Source: Bog-793 sp963823945
GTDB taxonomy: Bacteria > Actinomycetota > Acidimicrobiia > Acidimicrobiales > Bog-793
Length of the DNA stretch: 64,000 nt
NCBI GenBank assembly: GCA_963823945.1
Contig: CAWGNK010000003.1
Location: 1-64,000, forward strand
Direction of reading: 5' to 3'
Position 1 is the stretch's first letter; each line of letters starts with the position of its first letter. Position numbers and translations under genes: made by a program. Positions 34,085 through 43,285 of this stretch are shown one piece after another. The notes under the pieces were generated by a model, which did not search any database, was not told the origin of the DNA, and saw only the letters and a list, made by a program, of their open reading frames with translations.

Positions 34085-35155
34085 ATGGTGAACGTCGACA
34101 CGTCTGCGATTGACGCCTGGCTCGAACTCCTCTGGGACCACAAGGGCTCGGACCTTCTGCTCTCCGCCGGCTCGCCCCCACGGCTCCGTCTGGACGGCTC
34201 GCTCGTCTCGATCCAGGGGGCGTCGGAGCTGACGCCGGATGAGGTCAACCGCGTGATCCGTTCCGTGCTCCTCCCCGTGCAGCTCGAGGCATTCACGAAG
34301 AACCGGGACTACGACTTCGCGTTCTCGTGGCAGGGCCGTGCCCGCATGCGCGGCAACGCCTTCAATCAGCGCGGGAGCCCCGCCATGGCGCTGCGCATGA
34401 TCCCGATGCGGATCCCCAGCTTCGAAGAGCTGCAGCTGCCCCCGATCATGACCTATCTCGCGAACCTGCCGCGGGGCTTCGTTCTCGTGACGGGTCCGAC
34501 CGGGTCCGGAAAGTCGACGACGCTCGCGTCGATCATCGACTTCATCAACGAGAATCGCGCCGTCCACGTGCTCACGATCGAGGACCCGATCGAGTACCTC
34601 CACCACCACAAGCGCGCGCTCGTCAACCAGCGCGAGGTCGGCGTCGACAGCCCGTCGTTCGAACGCGCGCTGCGCGCCTCGCTGCGCGAGGACCCCGACG
34701 TCATGCTCATCGGCGAAATGCGCGACCTCGAATCGATCCAGATCGCCCTGACGATGGCCGAGACCGGTCACCTCGTGTTCGGGACGCTCCACACCTATGA
34801 CGCACCACAGGCGATCGACCGGATCATCGACGTGTTCCCCGCCGACAAGAAGGATCTCATCCGTATCCAGCTGGCCGGATCGCTCGGCGCGGTGGTCGCC
34901 CAACGCCTCGTCAACCGGGTCGGAGGGGGCCGGGTCGGGGCTTTCGAAGTGCTCCTCGCCAACAACGCCTGCCGCGCGCTGATCCGTGAGGGAAAGACCT
35001 ACCAGCTCCGCAATGTGATCGCGACAAACCAGCGCGAAGGCATGCAGACGCTCGAGATGAGTCTCATCGCGCTGATGAACGCCGGCACGATCACGTATGA
35101 CTCCGCCGTCGAGACGTCGATGTACCCCAAGGACCTAGCCCGCGCGGTGACGTAG
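34085..35155 (+). CDS. pilT: Type IV pilus retraction ATPase PilT
   Basis: Hexameric ATPase of 356 residues. Seen: Walker A VTGPTGSGKSTTLAS, Asp box LTIEDPIEYLH, Walker B LREDPDVMLIGEMRDLES, His box GTLHTYDAP and the family end QREGMQTLEMSL. The AIRAGF motif of PilT is replaced here by MNAGTITYDSA. PilT removes pilin from the base and gives twitching motility or DNA uptake. Only PilB-type and PilT-type motors are present, as in other Gram-positive systems. It follows the pilin terminator and probably has its own promoter. Confidence 0.93.
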   Translation: MVNVDTSAIDAWLELLWDHKGSDLLLSAGSPPRLRLDGSLVSIQGASELTPDEVNRVIRSVLLPVQLEAFTKNRDYDFAFSWQGRARMRGNAFNQRGSPAMALRMIPMRIPSFEELQLPPIMTYLANLPRGFVLVTGPTGSGKSTTLASIIDFINENRAVHVLTIEDPIEYLHHHKRALVNQREVGVDSPSFERALRASLREDPDVMLIGEMRDLESIQIALTMAETGHLVFGTLHTYDAPQAIDRIIDVFPADKKDLIRIQLAGSLGAVVAQRLVNRVGGGRVGAFEVLLANNACRALIREGKTYQLRNVIATNQREGMQTLEMSLIALMNAGTITYDSAVETSMYPKDLARAVT

Positions 35156-35371
35156 GCAGCCGTACCGGGGAGCGTGTTCGACGCCACGTGGTCTCTGTCC
35201 GCCCGCGGCGGCAACCCGCAGGACGATCGTGCGCCGCCGATTCTCGTCTGAGATCCCGCCGGCCAAGGCTGTCGCCGACGTGTCCGGTGTCGCGGCCGGC
35301 CCGTAGGTCACGATGAAGGCGACGCACCGGTCGCGATTCTCCCCGCGCCGCTCGTCGGTCAGGTCGGCCAT
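35135..35371 (-). CDS. Possible small hypothetical protein
   Basis: A 78-residue frame starting MADLTDERRGENRDRCVAF, with GGAG about seven bases before its ATG. It overlaps the end of pilT by 21 bases in convergent orientation. No known motif. It could be chance in this GC-rich DNA. The rest of the gap to 35670 shows nothing else I can support. Confidence 0.25.
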   Translation of the reverse strand: MADLTDERRGENRDRCVAFIVTYGPAATPDTSATALAGGISDENRRRTIVLRVAAAGGQRPRGVEHAPRYGCLRHRAG

Positions 35372-35670
35372 GGGTGGCTCCGGGCGCACCGCCCGCGCCG
35401 CCTACCCAGTTGCGCGGCGGGTTGGCTGACCGTCTACCGTCCCGAACATGCGATCCTTCACTCACCCGCCCCGCCATCCCGGCAGGGGGGCCCGACGCGC
35501 CAAGCCACCCCCCGCCTGCCATTCCCGTCAACGCCGGCCGCTCCAGGGGGCGTGGGAGCCGTTCTGTCGGAGGTGCCGGTGCCGGCCTGCACCGCGTCCG
35601 TAACGGGGAAACCGTGGCGGCGACCGATTCCGAGCCCACTCCGATCCCGGTATGCCCGATGGAGCGAGTA

Positions 35671-37515
35671 ATGGCCAAATCCGACCGGGGCATTCAGCGA
35701 GGCGGGCGTCACCCCAGGTGGCACGCGGCGGCGGTGACGCTCGTCTACGCCGCGCTCGCGGTCGCGGCGTTCCTCCCCGTCGGGCCACTCGACGACAGCC
35801 GTATCGTCTCGCGGCTCCCGAGCGACACCATGGCCGTCGGATGGTTCCTCGCCTGGCCGGCCTATGCGCTGGCGCACGCCCACAACGTGCTGTTCACGAA
35901 CTGGCTCGACCATCCGACGGGCGTCAATCTGCCCGTCAACCAGTCGATGCCGCTGCTCGGCGTGGTCATGGCCCCCGTGACGCTTCTGTTCGGTCCGTTC
36001 GCGACGATCAACCTCACCCTGCGGCTCGCCTTCGTGGCCTCGGCGCTCGCGATGTTCTTCGCCCTGCGACGGTTCTGCGTGCGCGACCTTTCGGCCTTCC
36101 TCGGCGGCCTCGTCTACGGGTTCTCGCCGTTCATCGTCGCCCACAGCGCCGTCAACCAAGACTTCACCTTCGCGCCGCTCCCGCCGTTGATCCTCCTCGC
36201 CCTCTACGGACTCGCACACGACGACGACCGCAAGGTCCTCACGACTGGCCTGCTGCTGGGCCTGGGCATCGCAGCCCAGCTCTATCTCAACCCCGAGATG
36301 GCGATGGACACTCTCGTCGTCGCCGGGTTCACGGTCGTCATCTGCGGCACCGCCGCGGCGCGGCGGATCGGGAGGGCACGAGTGGTCCGCTTCTTGCGGG
36401 GCTGCGGCATCGCCGCCGGCACCGCCTTCGTGCTTTCGGCGCCATTCCTCTGGTACTACCTCGCCGGGCCGCAGCACCTCCACGGGTCGGTCGTCGCTCC
36501 CTCGATCCTCGCCGTGTTCCACACCGACCTCGCGGGACTCGTGACACCCGGCCGGAACCAGCTGCTCGCCTCGACGAGCGTCAACGCCACCGGCAACGAG
36601 TTCATGGCCGGGATGACCAACGAGATCGGGACCTATCTCGGCGTCCCTCTCCTCGCCGGCCTCGTCTGGTTCGTCGCGCGCAACTGGCGTAGGGCCGTCG
36701 TGTCGGTGAGCGCGGTGACGTTTCTCGTCGCGCTCGTGCTCTCGCTCGGCCCGCGGCTCAGCTTCGACAACCACGTGCTGCCGATACCGCTCCCGGACCG
36801 GGCCCTCGACCTCCTGCCGCTCTTCGGTCGACTCGAGAGCGTCCGCTACTTCCTCCTCGTCGATCTGGCAGCGGCGGTGATCCTCGCCGTGGGCATCGAC
36901 CTCGTGCTGTGCGAGTGGCAGCCCCGCGCCTTCGTCGCCCGCCACGTGCGGATCGACCGTGCCCGCCTCGCCGGCGGTCTCGTCGTCGCCGCCGTGCTGT
37001 TGTTCCCGCTCATCCCGCGCTGGCCGTACCCGTCGGAACCGACCGACGTGCCGAGCTACTTCACGTCGTCGTCGGTGGACCGCATCACGACCGGGGCCGC
37101 CGTCCTCACCTACCCGTACGCCGAGCCGGACAACGTCAGCGCCGAGATCTGGCAGCTGGCGGCGGGGCTTCGCTTCCGCCTCGTAGGCGGCTACGCCTAC
37201 GTCGCCGACAACGGCGGACAGCCCTTCGGCAACCCGCCGATCCATCCGGGAACGGTCGTCTCGTTGCTGCGGACCGCCTATGTGGACTACCTTGCACCCC
37301 CCCCGGCCGACACGGCGACGTACCGCGCGATCCGGGCCGGGCTACGCGAGGCCCGGATCGACGACTTCGTGATGGCGATGCGGGGAGCGCACCCCGGGCT
37401 CGTGCGGGCCGAGATGACCGCCGCCCTCGGGCGGCGGCCGGTGGCCGCCGGCGGCGTCCTCGTCTGGTACGACGTGCCACGGGACCTCGCCGCCTTTCGG
37501 CCGGCGCCACGCTAG
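35671..37515 (+). CDS. Polytopic membrane protein, GT-C glycosyltransferase-like
   Basis: Protein of 614 residues with about eleven TM helices in the first 460 and a soluble C-terminal domain of about 150. The first outer loop contains acidic residues (GPLDDSRIVSRLPSDTM) and NWLDHPTGVNLP; the middle has SPFIVAHSAVNQD. This layout resembles GT-C enzymes that use lipid-linked sugars, but I cannot assign a donor or acceptor. ATG 35671 follows GGAG; an ATG four codons earlier is possible. It lies between pilT and pilD, so pilin or surface glycosylation is a reasonable but unproven idea. Confidence 0.65.
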   Translation: MAKSDRGIQRGGRHPRWHAAAVTLVYAALAVAAFLPVGPLDDSRIVSRLPSDTMAVGWFLAWPAYALAHAHNVLFTNWLDHPTGVNLPVNQSMPLLGVVMAPVTLLFGPFATINLTLRLAFVASALAMFFALRRFCVRDLSAFLGGLVYGFSPFIVAHSAVNQDFTFAPLPPLILLALYGLAHDDDRKVLTTGLLLGLGIAAQLYLNPEMAMDTLVVAGFTVVICGTAAARRIGRARVVRFLRGCGIAAGTAFVLSAPFLWYYLAGPQHLHGSVVAPSILAVFHTDLAGLVTPGRNQLLASTSVNATGNEFMAGMTNEIGTYLGVPLLAGLVWFVARNWRRAVVSVSAVTFLVALVLSLGPRLSFDNHVLPIPLPDRALDLLPLFGRLESVRYFLLVDLAAAVILAVGIDLVLCEWQPRAFVARHVRIDRARLAGGLVVAAVLLFPLIPRWPYPSEPTDVPSYFTSSSVDRITTGAAVLTYPYAEPDNVSAEIWQLAAGLRFRLVGGYAYVADNGGQPFGNPPIHPGTVVSLLRTAYVDYLAPPPADTATYRAIRAGLREARIDDFVMAMRGAHPGLVRAEMTAALGRRPVAAGGVLVWYDVPRDLAAFRPAPR

Positions 37516-37558
37516 AGGCCTGCGGGCCGCGCGCGCCCTTGGCCGCGCCGCGCGGCGG

Positions 37559-38332
37559 TCAGCCGACGTGGAAGGGGCGAAGGATCCCCGCACCCGCGAA
37601 GACGGCGATCTCGGTGCCGATGGCGAGGAAGGGACCGAAGGGCACCTGGGTCGTGAGATCGGCGCCTTTCATCACGATCAGGCCGATCCCGACGACGGAT
37701 CCGACGAGACTGGCGAGCAAGAACCCCACGAACACGTAGCCGACGCCGAGCCAGCCGAGCGACACTCCGAGGCAGAAGACGAGCCGCACGTCGCCGAAGC
37801 CGAGCCACCGCGGGTTCACGGCGTTGATCGCGAAAAAGAGGCCGAACCAGGCCGCCCCGGCGCAGGCCGCGATGACGAGGCGCCGCCAGTCCCCCGTCTC
37901 ACCCGAGGCGAGCGCGAGGAGCGCGCCGACGAGGATCGTCACGAGGTAGACGATCTGCTTGGGCAGCTTGCGCTGCTCGAGGTCGATCGCCGCCAGCACG
38001 AGCAGGCCGGCGGCCAGCACCACGTAGGCCGGTAGCGGCCAGGCTGACCCGAAGCGCGCGGCCGTCCCGGCGAACAGGCCGGCCGTCGACAGCTCGACGA
38101 TCGGGTACTGGGCCGAGATCGGCGCCCGGCAGGTCCGGCACCGCCCGCGGAGCACGAGGTAGGACACCACGGGGATGTTGTCGAGCGCGCCAAGCGTCGT
38201 GCCGCAGCTCGGGCAGCGCGAACGGGGCGCCACGATCGACTCGCCGCGGGGCACCCGGTAGATCACGACGTTCAGGAACGAGCCGAAGACCAGTCCGAAC
38301 AGGCCGAGACCGACGACGAGCGCGACGAACAC
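37559..38332 (-). CDS. pilD: Prepilin peptidase PilD
   Basis: Aspartic membrane protease of 257 residues that cuts prepilins after Gly and usually methylates the new N-terminus. The N-terminal domain has FGSFLNVVIYRVPRGES and two CxxC pairs (CPSC, CRTC), which bind zinc in the methylating form. The two catalytic Asp are in AAIDLEQRKLPKQIV and LGFGDVRLV (the GxGD motif). About seven TM helices. It is convergent with the preceding membrane protein gene. It should process the pilin at 33467 and the minor pilins at 19-21 kb. Confidence 0.94.
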   Translation of the reverse strand: MFVALVVGLGLFGLVFGSFLNVVIYRVPRGESIVAPRSRCPSCGTTLGALDNIPVVSYLVLRGRCRTCRAPISAQYPIVELSTAGLFAGTAARFGSAWPLPAYVVLAAGLLVLAAIDLEQRKLPKQIVYLVTILVGALLALASGETGDWRRLVIAACAGAAWFGLFFAINAVNPRWLGFGDVRLVFCLGVSLGWLGVGYVFVGFLLASLVGSVVGIGLIVMKGADLTTQVPFGPFLAIGTEIAVFAGAGILRPFHVG

Positions 38333-38475
38333 GACCGGCTACGCCTCGGGAATCCCGCCGGGTCGCGCCCGGCACCAAAGATCGGACCGCGTTCGCATAT
38401 GTCACCGAGGCTACGCGCGCCGGGCCCGCGAAGCGGTGACCGACCCGCGGCGCCTGTTTGCCAATAGTGCGATGT

Positions 38476-38489
38476 GGGCCGATCGGCCC
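38476..38489. promoter_or_regulatory. Perfect 14-bp palindrome upstream of the decarboxylase gene
   Basis: GGGCCGATCGGCCC lies 14 bases before the ATG at 38503. At this place a bound dimeric repressor would block transcription or translation start. No regulator gene adjoins it. The symmetry is direct; the role is a guess. Confidence 0.4.
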
Positions 38490-38502
38490 TATATTCCGGA
38501 AC

Positions 38503-39870
38503 ATGCACGGTTGGAACAGTGATGTTGAACGTCTCGCGGACGATGTTCTCGCCTACACGAAGATGCGCCTGCAACTCGACCCGCTCCCCCTCGACAACAC
38601 CCGCTCGCTGGCCAAGCTGCAGCGCGAGGCGGGAGAGACGATCACCGCCGGGGGCCTCGGAGGAGCCGAGGCACTGCGGATCTTCACCGAGGTGCTCGCA
38701 CCCGCCTGCATCACCGCCAGCCACCCCCGCTTCCTCGCCTTCATCCCGTGCGCCCCCACGGAGGCCTCGATGCTCTTCGACCTCGTCGTCGGCGCCTCCT
38801 CGATGAGCGGGAGCAACTGGCTCGAGGCCGCCGGCGCCGTCTACGCCGAGAACCAGGCGCTCCGCTGGATCGCGGACCTCGCGGGCTTCCCGGCGGGCGC
38901 CGGGGGGACCTTCGTGCAGGGTGGGACCAACGCCAACCTCTCCGCGCTCGTCACGGCCCGTCACGCCGTGCGGGAACGGTCGGGCGACGCGCCCGGCGGG
39001 TCCCGCCGCTGGGCGATCGCCGTGAGCCCCGACGTGCACTCGTCGCTCGGCGAGGCGGCCGAGGTGATGGACATCGACCTCGTCGTCGTCGAGGTCGGCG
39101 ACGACCGCCGCCTGCGCGGCGACGCCCTCGCCCGCCGTCTCGACGAGATCGACTCCCGCGGCGAGCAACGGGTCTTCGCCGTCGTCGCCTCGGCCGGGAC
39201 GACGAACCTCGGCGTCATCGACGACCTCCGCTCGGTCGGTGCCGTCGCCGCCGAACGCGGGATCTGGTTCCACGTCGACGGTGCCTACGGCGCGGCCGCC
39301 CTCGCCGCGCCGAGCGCACGGTCACAGTTCGTGGGCATCGAGCTCGCCGACTCGTTCATCGTCGACCCGCACAAGTGGTTCTTCGCGCCTTTCGACTGCG
39401 CCTCGCTCGTCTACCGCCAGCCCGAGCTCGCCAAGGCGACCCACGCCCAGCACGCGAGCTACCTCGAGCCGCTCGAGACGACCGAGGACTGGAACCCGTC
39501 CGACTACGCGATCCACCTGACGAGGCGGGCCCGTGGGCTGCCGTTCTGGTTCTCGCTCGCGACCTACGGGACCGACGCCTACTCGCAGGCGATCGAGCGC
39601 ACGCTCGAGGTGGCCCGCTACACGGCGAAGGCCGTCCATGACCGCGAGTACCTGCGGCTCGTGCGCGAACCGGACCTGACCGTCGTCTGCTTCACGCGCA
39701 CCGGCTGGTCTCGCGACGCCTACGACCGCTGGTCGCAGAAGCTGCGCGACGACGGCGTCGCCTTCGTCACACCGACGACCCATCTCGGTGAGGTGATGGC
39801 GCGCGTGGCGATCGTCAACCCGCGAACGAGCGAGTCCGACATCGACGTGGTCCTCGACTCGCTGGCCTGA
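38503..39870 (+). CDS. PLP-dependent aromatic-amino-acid-type decarboxylase (group II)
   Basis: About 455 residues, fold-type I PLP enzyme of the pyridoxal-dependent decarboxylase family, which removes CO2 from amino acids such as Tyr, Trp or Dopa. The PLP lysine is in IVDPHKWFFAPFD, the PLP-phosphate and ring-stacking area in GTFVQGGTNANLSAL, and the Asp that contacts the pyridine nitrogen in WFHVDGAYGAAA. The substrate cannot be chosen among aromatic amino acids from sequence alone. I take ATG 38503 as start. No obvious partner genes; a palindrome just upstream may regulate it. Confidence 0.85.
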   Translation: MHGWNSDVERLADDVLAYTKMRLQLDPLPLDNTRSLAKLQREAGETITAGGLGGAEALRIFTEVLAPACITASHPRFLAFIPCAPTEASMLFDLVVGASSMSGSNWLEAAGAVYAENQALRWIADLAGFPAGAGGTFVQGGTNANLSALVTARHAVRERSGDAPGGSRRWAIAVSPDVHSSLGEAAEVMDIDLVVVEVGDDRRLRGDALARRLDEIDSRGEQRVFAVVASAGTTNLGVIDDLRSVGAVAAERGIWFHVDGAYGAAALAAPSARSQFVGIELADSFIVDPHKWFFAPFDCASLVYRQPELAKATHAQHASYLEPLETTEDWNPSDYAIHLTRRARGLPFWFSLATYGTDAYSQAIERTLEVARYTAKAVHDREYLRLVREPDLTVVCFTRTGWSRDAYDRWSQKLRDDGVAFVTPTTHLGEVMARVAIVNPRTSESDIDVVLDSLA

Positions 39871-39937
39871 GCCCGGGCGGAGCCTGCGGGGAATCACCCG
39901 CCGGCCGGCGACGAGGGGGACGTGGCGAGCCGACCGC

Positions 39938-40585
39938 TCAGGCCTCGGGTGGCTCGTCGAGACGGGCACGGACCTCGGGAAGCGTGGCGATGCGGCGCGC
40001 GAGGTTCACGGCGTGGTCGCCTAGCCGCTCGTAGAAGCGGGCGACGAGGGTCACCTCGGTCGTCACCGGGTTCGACATCTCCGAAGTCCCGATCTCGTGG
40101 GTGAGCCGGTCGTGGAGGATGTCGAGCTCGGCGTCGGCCTGTTCGAGCACGTTGACCCGCGCCACCCGGTCGGCATAGGAGTCGGCCGCGGCGCTCCACA
40201 TCTCGAGGGCGACCTCGCTCATCCGCTGGACGAGCCCCCGGCTCACCGGCGTCATCTCGGCCCCGAGGCTGCGGACCGCCCGCTGGGCGATGTGCTCCGC
40301 GAGGTCGGCGCTGCGCTCGAGCTCCGGCACGATGAGCAGGACGCTCACGAAGTGACGGAGCTCGTCGGTCGAGGTCGAGCCGACCTCGATGAGCTGCCAG
40401 ATCGTGTCGTCGACCTCGCTCGTCAACTCGTCGACCGCCCGGTCGGCGTCGACGATCGCCTGCCCGATGGCGGGTTCCAGGTTGAGGAGCGACTCCGTCG
40501 CGCCGGCGAGCGCCTCCCGCACGAGCGCGAAGAGCTGGGCGACGCGCTGGTCGACGAGCGAGGAGGGCTGTGTGAAGTCGGTCAT
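39938..40585 (-). CDS. phoU: Phosphate uptake regulator PhoU
   Basis: All-helical protein of 215 residues with two PhoU repeats. The metal-binding type motifs are ELERSADLAEHIAQRAV and FYERLGDHAVNLARRI, one per repeat. PhoU links the phosphate transporter to the PhoR/PhoP system and damps uptake when phosphate is ample. It is divergent from a phosphate permease gene, with PHO-box repeats in between, so both genes probably respond to phosphate through PhoP. No pst genes are in the window. Confidence 0.92.
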   Translation of the reverse strand: MTDFTQPSSLVDQRVAQLFALVREALAGATESLLNLEPAIGQAIVDADRAVDELTSEVDDTIWQLIEVGSTSTDELRHFVSVLLIVPELERSADLAEHIAQRAVRSLGAEMTPVSRGLVQRMSEVALEMWSAAADSYADRVARVNVLEQADAELDILHDRLTHEIGTSEMSNPVTTEVTLVARFYERLGDHAVNLARRIATLPEVRARLDEPPEA

Positions 40586-40630
40586 GACGCCTCGCCACCC
40601 TACCTACCACAGACGGAGAATTCGCGAATC

Positions 40631-40674
40631 GTTCGCCTGGTGTTCACCTGGATGTCACCTTCTGGTCAGAAAGC
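40631..40674. promoter_or_regulatory. PHO box: four tandem 11-nt direct repeats
   Basis: Four exact 11-base steps read GTTCGCCTGGT, GTTCACCTGGA, TGTCACCTTCT and GGTCAGAAAGC. This matches the actinobacterial PhoP site, where 11-nt units of the type GTTCACC are repeated in phase. It lies between phoU and the divergent phosphate transporter gene, 46 and 50 bases from the two start codons. Confidence 0.8.
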
Positions 40675-40723
40675 AGCGACATTGTTAACCCTCGATGTCA
40701 TCCGCGCCGGCGCTGGCGAACCG

Positions 40724-42202
40724 ATGATCGATCCCGCACTCGCCGGTCAGGCGGTGGGGCCCGCCACCGTCAGCGACCTCCTCAACGAGGCGCCGCGCAG
40801 CAGATTCCACCACCGGGCGGTCATCATCTCCGGCGCCGGCTTCTTCACCGATGCCTACGACCTCTTCGTCATCAGCACCGTCGCCGCGCTCGTCACGAAG
40901 CAGTGGAACCTGTCGACGACCCAGACGAGCTGGGTGACGGGATCGGCGATACTCGCGGCCTTCATCGGGGCGATCGTGTTCGGCCGCCTCGCCGACATCC
41001 TCGGGCGCAAGCGCGTGTACGTCGTCGTCGCCCTGATCATGATCGTCGGCGCGCTGGCGAGCGCGGCCGCGCCGGGCTTCGTCTGGCTCGTCGTTGCCCG
41101 CTTCGTGCTCGGCCTCGGCATCGGCGGCGACTACCCCGTCTCGGCGGTGCTCATGAGCGAGTACTCGAACCGGGCGGACCGGGGTCGGTTCGTCGGCCTC
41201 GTCTTCTCCATGCAGGCGCTCGGGCTGATCGTCGGCCCCCTCGTCGCGCTCGTGCTGCTCGCCTCCGGGGTGGGACACGACACCACCTGGCGGCTGCTGC
41301 TCGCCCTCGGTGCCGTGCCGGCCGGCGCCGTCATCTACCTGCGCTCGAGGATGCCCGAATCGCCCCGGTTCCGCGCCCGCGTGCGCGGCGAGTCCGTCGA
41401 AGCCGCGGCGGACGCCGCCGCGTTCTCCGGGGGCACCGTCGTCGCCCCGGGGACGACGCTCGAGGGCACCCGGCGGATCTCGCTGCGCCAGTTCCTCTCC
41501 CAGGGCCGGATGCTCACCCTCATCGTGGGCACCGCGGGGACCTGGTTCCTTTTCGACTACGCCTACTACGGCAACACCTTGTCGCTGCCAGTGATCCTGA
41601 AAGACGTCAGCCCGGGCGCAAGCCTCATCACGAAGCTCGTCTGGACGCTCGGCATCTTCGTCGTCTTCGCGCTGCCGGGCTACGCCCTCGCCGTCTCCCG
41701 GATGGACCGGATCGGCCACCGGCGGCTCCAGCACCTCGGTTTCGCCGTCATCGCCGTGGCCTTCCTCGTCCTCGGGGCCGTGCCTGCCCTCACGACGACG
41801 GTTGCGCCGTTCCTCGCCGTGTTCGGCCTCAGCTACTTCTTCATCGAGTTCGGCCCGAACACGACGACATTCGTGCTCCCCTCGGAGGTGTTCCCCGTCT
41901 CGATGCGGACGACCGGGCACGGGATCGCCGCCGGGATCGGCAAGCTCGGCGCCTTCGCCGGGGTCTTCCTCGTGCCCCAGCTCGAGCTGCACATCGGGCT
42001 GCGGGGGATGCTCGTCGTGGCGGGCTGTGCCGCCGCCGCGGGGTTCGCTCTCACCTTCGTGCTGCCTGAGCCGGCCCGCCGCACGCTCGAGGCCGTCTCC
42101 GGCGAGGACGAGGACGTACCCGTCAAAGTGCCGTCAACGGCGTGGTCCGAGGAGGTCGCGCGGCCCCTGACCCCGACGGGGGAGCTCGCCAGCGGGACCT
42201 GA
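40724..42202 (+). CDS. MFS inorganic phosphate transporter (PHS family, Pho84-like)
   Basis: Twelve-helix symporter of 492 residues. Family marks are the N-terminal GAGFFTDAYDLFVIS, the A-motif GRLADILGRKRVYV, GLGIGGDYPVSAVLMSEYSN in helix 4, and FIEFGPNTTTFVLPSEVFPV in the second half. These belong to the proton-coupled phosphate permeases. The long central loop and the C-terminal tail are cytoplasmic. ATG 40724 is chosen although its ribosome site is weak; an in-frame TTG lies upstream. The four PHO repeats upstream fit induction under phosphate limitation. Confidence 0.88.
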   Translation: MIDPALAGQAVGPATVSDLLNEAPRSRFHHRAVIISGAGFFTDAYDLFVISTVAALVTKQWNLSTTQTSWVTGSAILAAFIGAIVFGRLADILGRKRVYVVVALIMIVGALASAAAPGFVWLVVARFVLGLGIGGDYPVSAVLMSEYSNRADRGRFVGLVFSMQALGLIVGPLVALVLLASGVGHDTTWRLLLALGAVPAGAVIYLRSRMPESPRFRARVRGESVEAAADAAAFSGGTVVAPGTTLEGTRRISLRQFLSQGRMLTLIVGTAGTWFLFDYAYYGNTLSLPVILKDVSPGASLITKLVWTLGIFVVFALPGYALAVSRMDRIGHRRLQHLGFAVIAVAFLVLGAVPALTTTVAPFLAVFGLSYFFIEFGPNTTTFVLPSEVFPVSMRTTGHGIAAGIGKLGAFAGVFLVPQLELHIGLRGMLVVAGCAAAAGFALTFVLPEPARRTLEAVSGEDEDVPVKVPSTAWSEEVARPLTPTGELASGT

Positions 42203-42383
42203 CGCGCCCGACGGGTGGCTCGTCGGCGACCGCCCGTCAGCCCGACACGACAGTTGCCAGGTCGGCGCCCGCCTTCCCCGCCGCACCCCAGCGGACCGGT
42301 AGTGTGCCCTCACCAGTCCTTCCACCGGTCGGAGCCGTTCGTGTGGCTGGCAGGGCTGTCTCGCAAGGTGTGCTGGGTGCCAG

Positions 42384-42406
42384 CGTCCGCGGTCCGACCG
42401 CGGACG
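42384..42406. promoter_or_regulatory. 10-bp inverted repeat upstream of degV
   Basis: CGTCCGCGGT and ACCGCGGACG are perfect complements around a CCG loop. It ends 22 bases before the degV ATG. It could be an operator or a leader hairpin that affects ribosome access. Confidence 0.4.
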
Positions 42407-42428
42407 GACCAATCGGACGGGACGATTC

Positions 42429-43277
42429 ATGGCGGTGCGGGTAGTCACCGACAGCTCCGCGGACCTGCCGCCCTCGATCGCCGCCGAGCTGTCGATCGAG
42501 GTCGTCCCGCTGAAGGTGACCTTCGGGGACGAGGAGTTCACGGACGGGGTGGACCTCACCCCGGCGGCGTTCTGGGACTGCCTGCGGGCCTCGGAGGTGC
42601 TCCCTCACACGACGTCGCCCTCGCCGGGTGATTTCGGGCGCGCGTTCGCCCGGTTGGACGACGACGGCGCCGACGGCATCATCTGCGTGACGCTCTCCTC
42701 CAAGGTCTCCGCCACCCACCAGTCCGCCCGGGTGGCCGCGGGGAACTTCTCCGGCCGCTGTCCGGTCGCCGTCGTCGACTCATTGTCGGTGTCGGCGGGC
42801 CTCGGCAACCTCTGCCGCGCCGCCGCCCGGCGCGGGGCGGAGGGGGCGGATCTCGCGACCGTGGTGGCCGAGACCGAGCAGCTGCGGCACGCCGCCGCCT
42901 TCTACGGCACGCCGGAGACCCTCGAGTACCTGCGGCGCGGTGGCCGGATCGGGGCCGCCCAGGCCCTGCTCGGCTCGGCCCTGTCCATCCGACCGCTCCT
43001 GCAGTTCGACAAGGGGACGGTCGAGGTCGCCGGGAAGGTCCGCACCCGCCAGCGGTCCTTCGCCTGGATCGTCGACTCCGTCGCCGCCGACTGCCCGGTC
43101 GAGAGCCTCACGGCCTTCCACGCCGACGCCGCCGACCTCGACGTCTTCTTGGAGATGCTCGGGGCCCAGGTGCCCGGCCAGGAGGTCGCCGTCGCGCTGA
43201 TGGGGCCGGTGATGGGCACCCACCTCGGTCCGGGCTGCATCGGCGCCACCTACTTCAAGGCGGCCGTCCCGGGCTGA
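42429..43277 (+). CDS. DegV family fatty-acid-binding protein
   Basis: Two-domain lipid-binding protein of 282 residues. The N-terminus VRVVTDSSADLPPSIAAE and the motif PHTTSPSPGDF are DegV hallmarks that hold the carboxylate of a bound fatty acid. The segment ETLEYLRRGGRIGAAQALLG is the usual middle signature. In other bacteria, similar proteins (FakB) pass fatty acids to a kinase, FakA; no fakA is seen here. Normal length and intact. A strong inverted repeat precedes it, and a stray IS3 end lies nine bases after its stop. Confidence 0.9.
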   Translation: MAVRVVTDSSADLPPSIAAELSIEVVPLKVTFGDEEFTDGVDLTPAAFWDCLRASEVLPHTTSPSPGDFGRAFARLDDDGADGIICVTLSSKVSATHQSARVAAGNFSGRCPVAVVDSLSVSAGLGNLCRAAARRGAEGADLATVVAETEQLRHAAAFYGTPETLEYLRRGGRIGAAQALLGSALSIRPLLQFDKGTVEVAGKVRTRQRSFAWIVDSVAADCPVESLTAFHADAADLDVFLEMLGAQVPGQEVAVALMGPVMGTHLGPGCIGATYFKAAVPG

Positions 43278-43285
43278 GCGACCCC

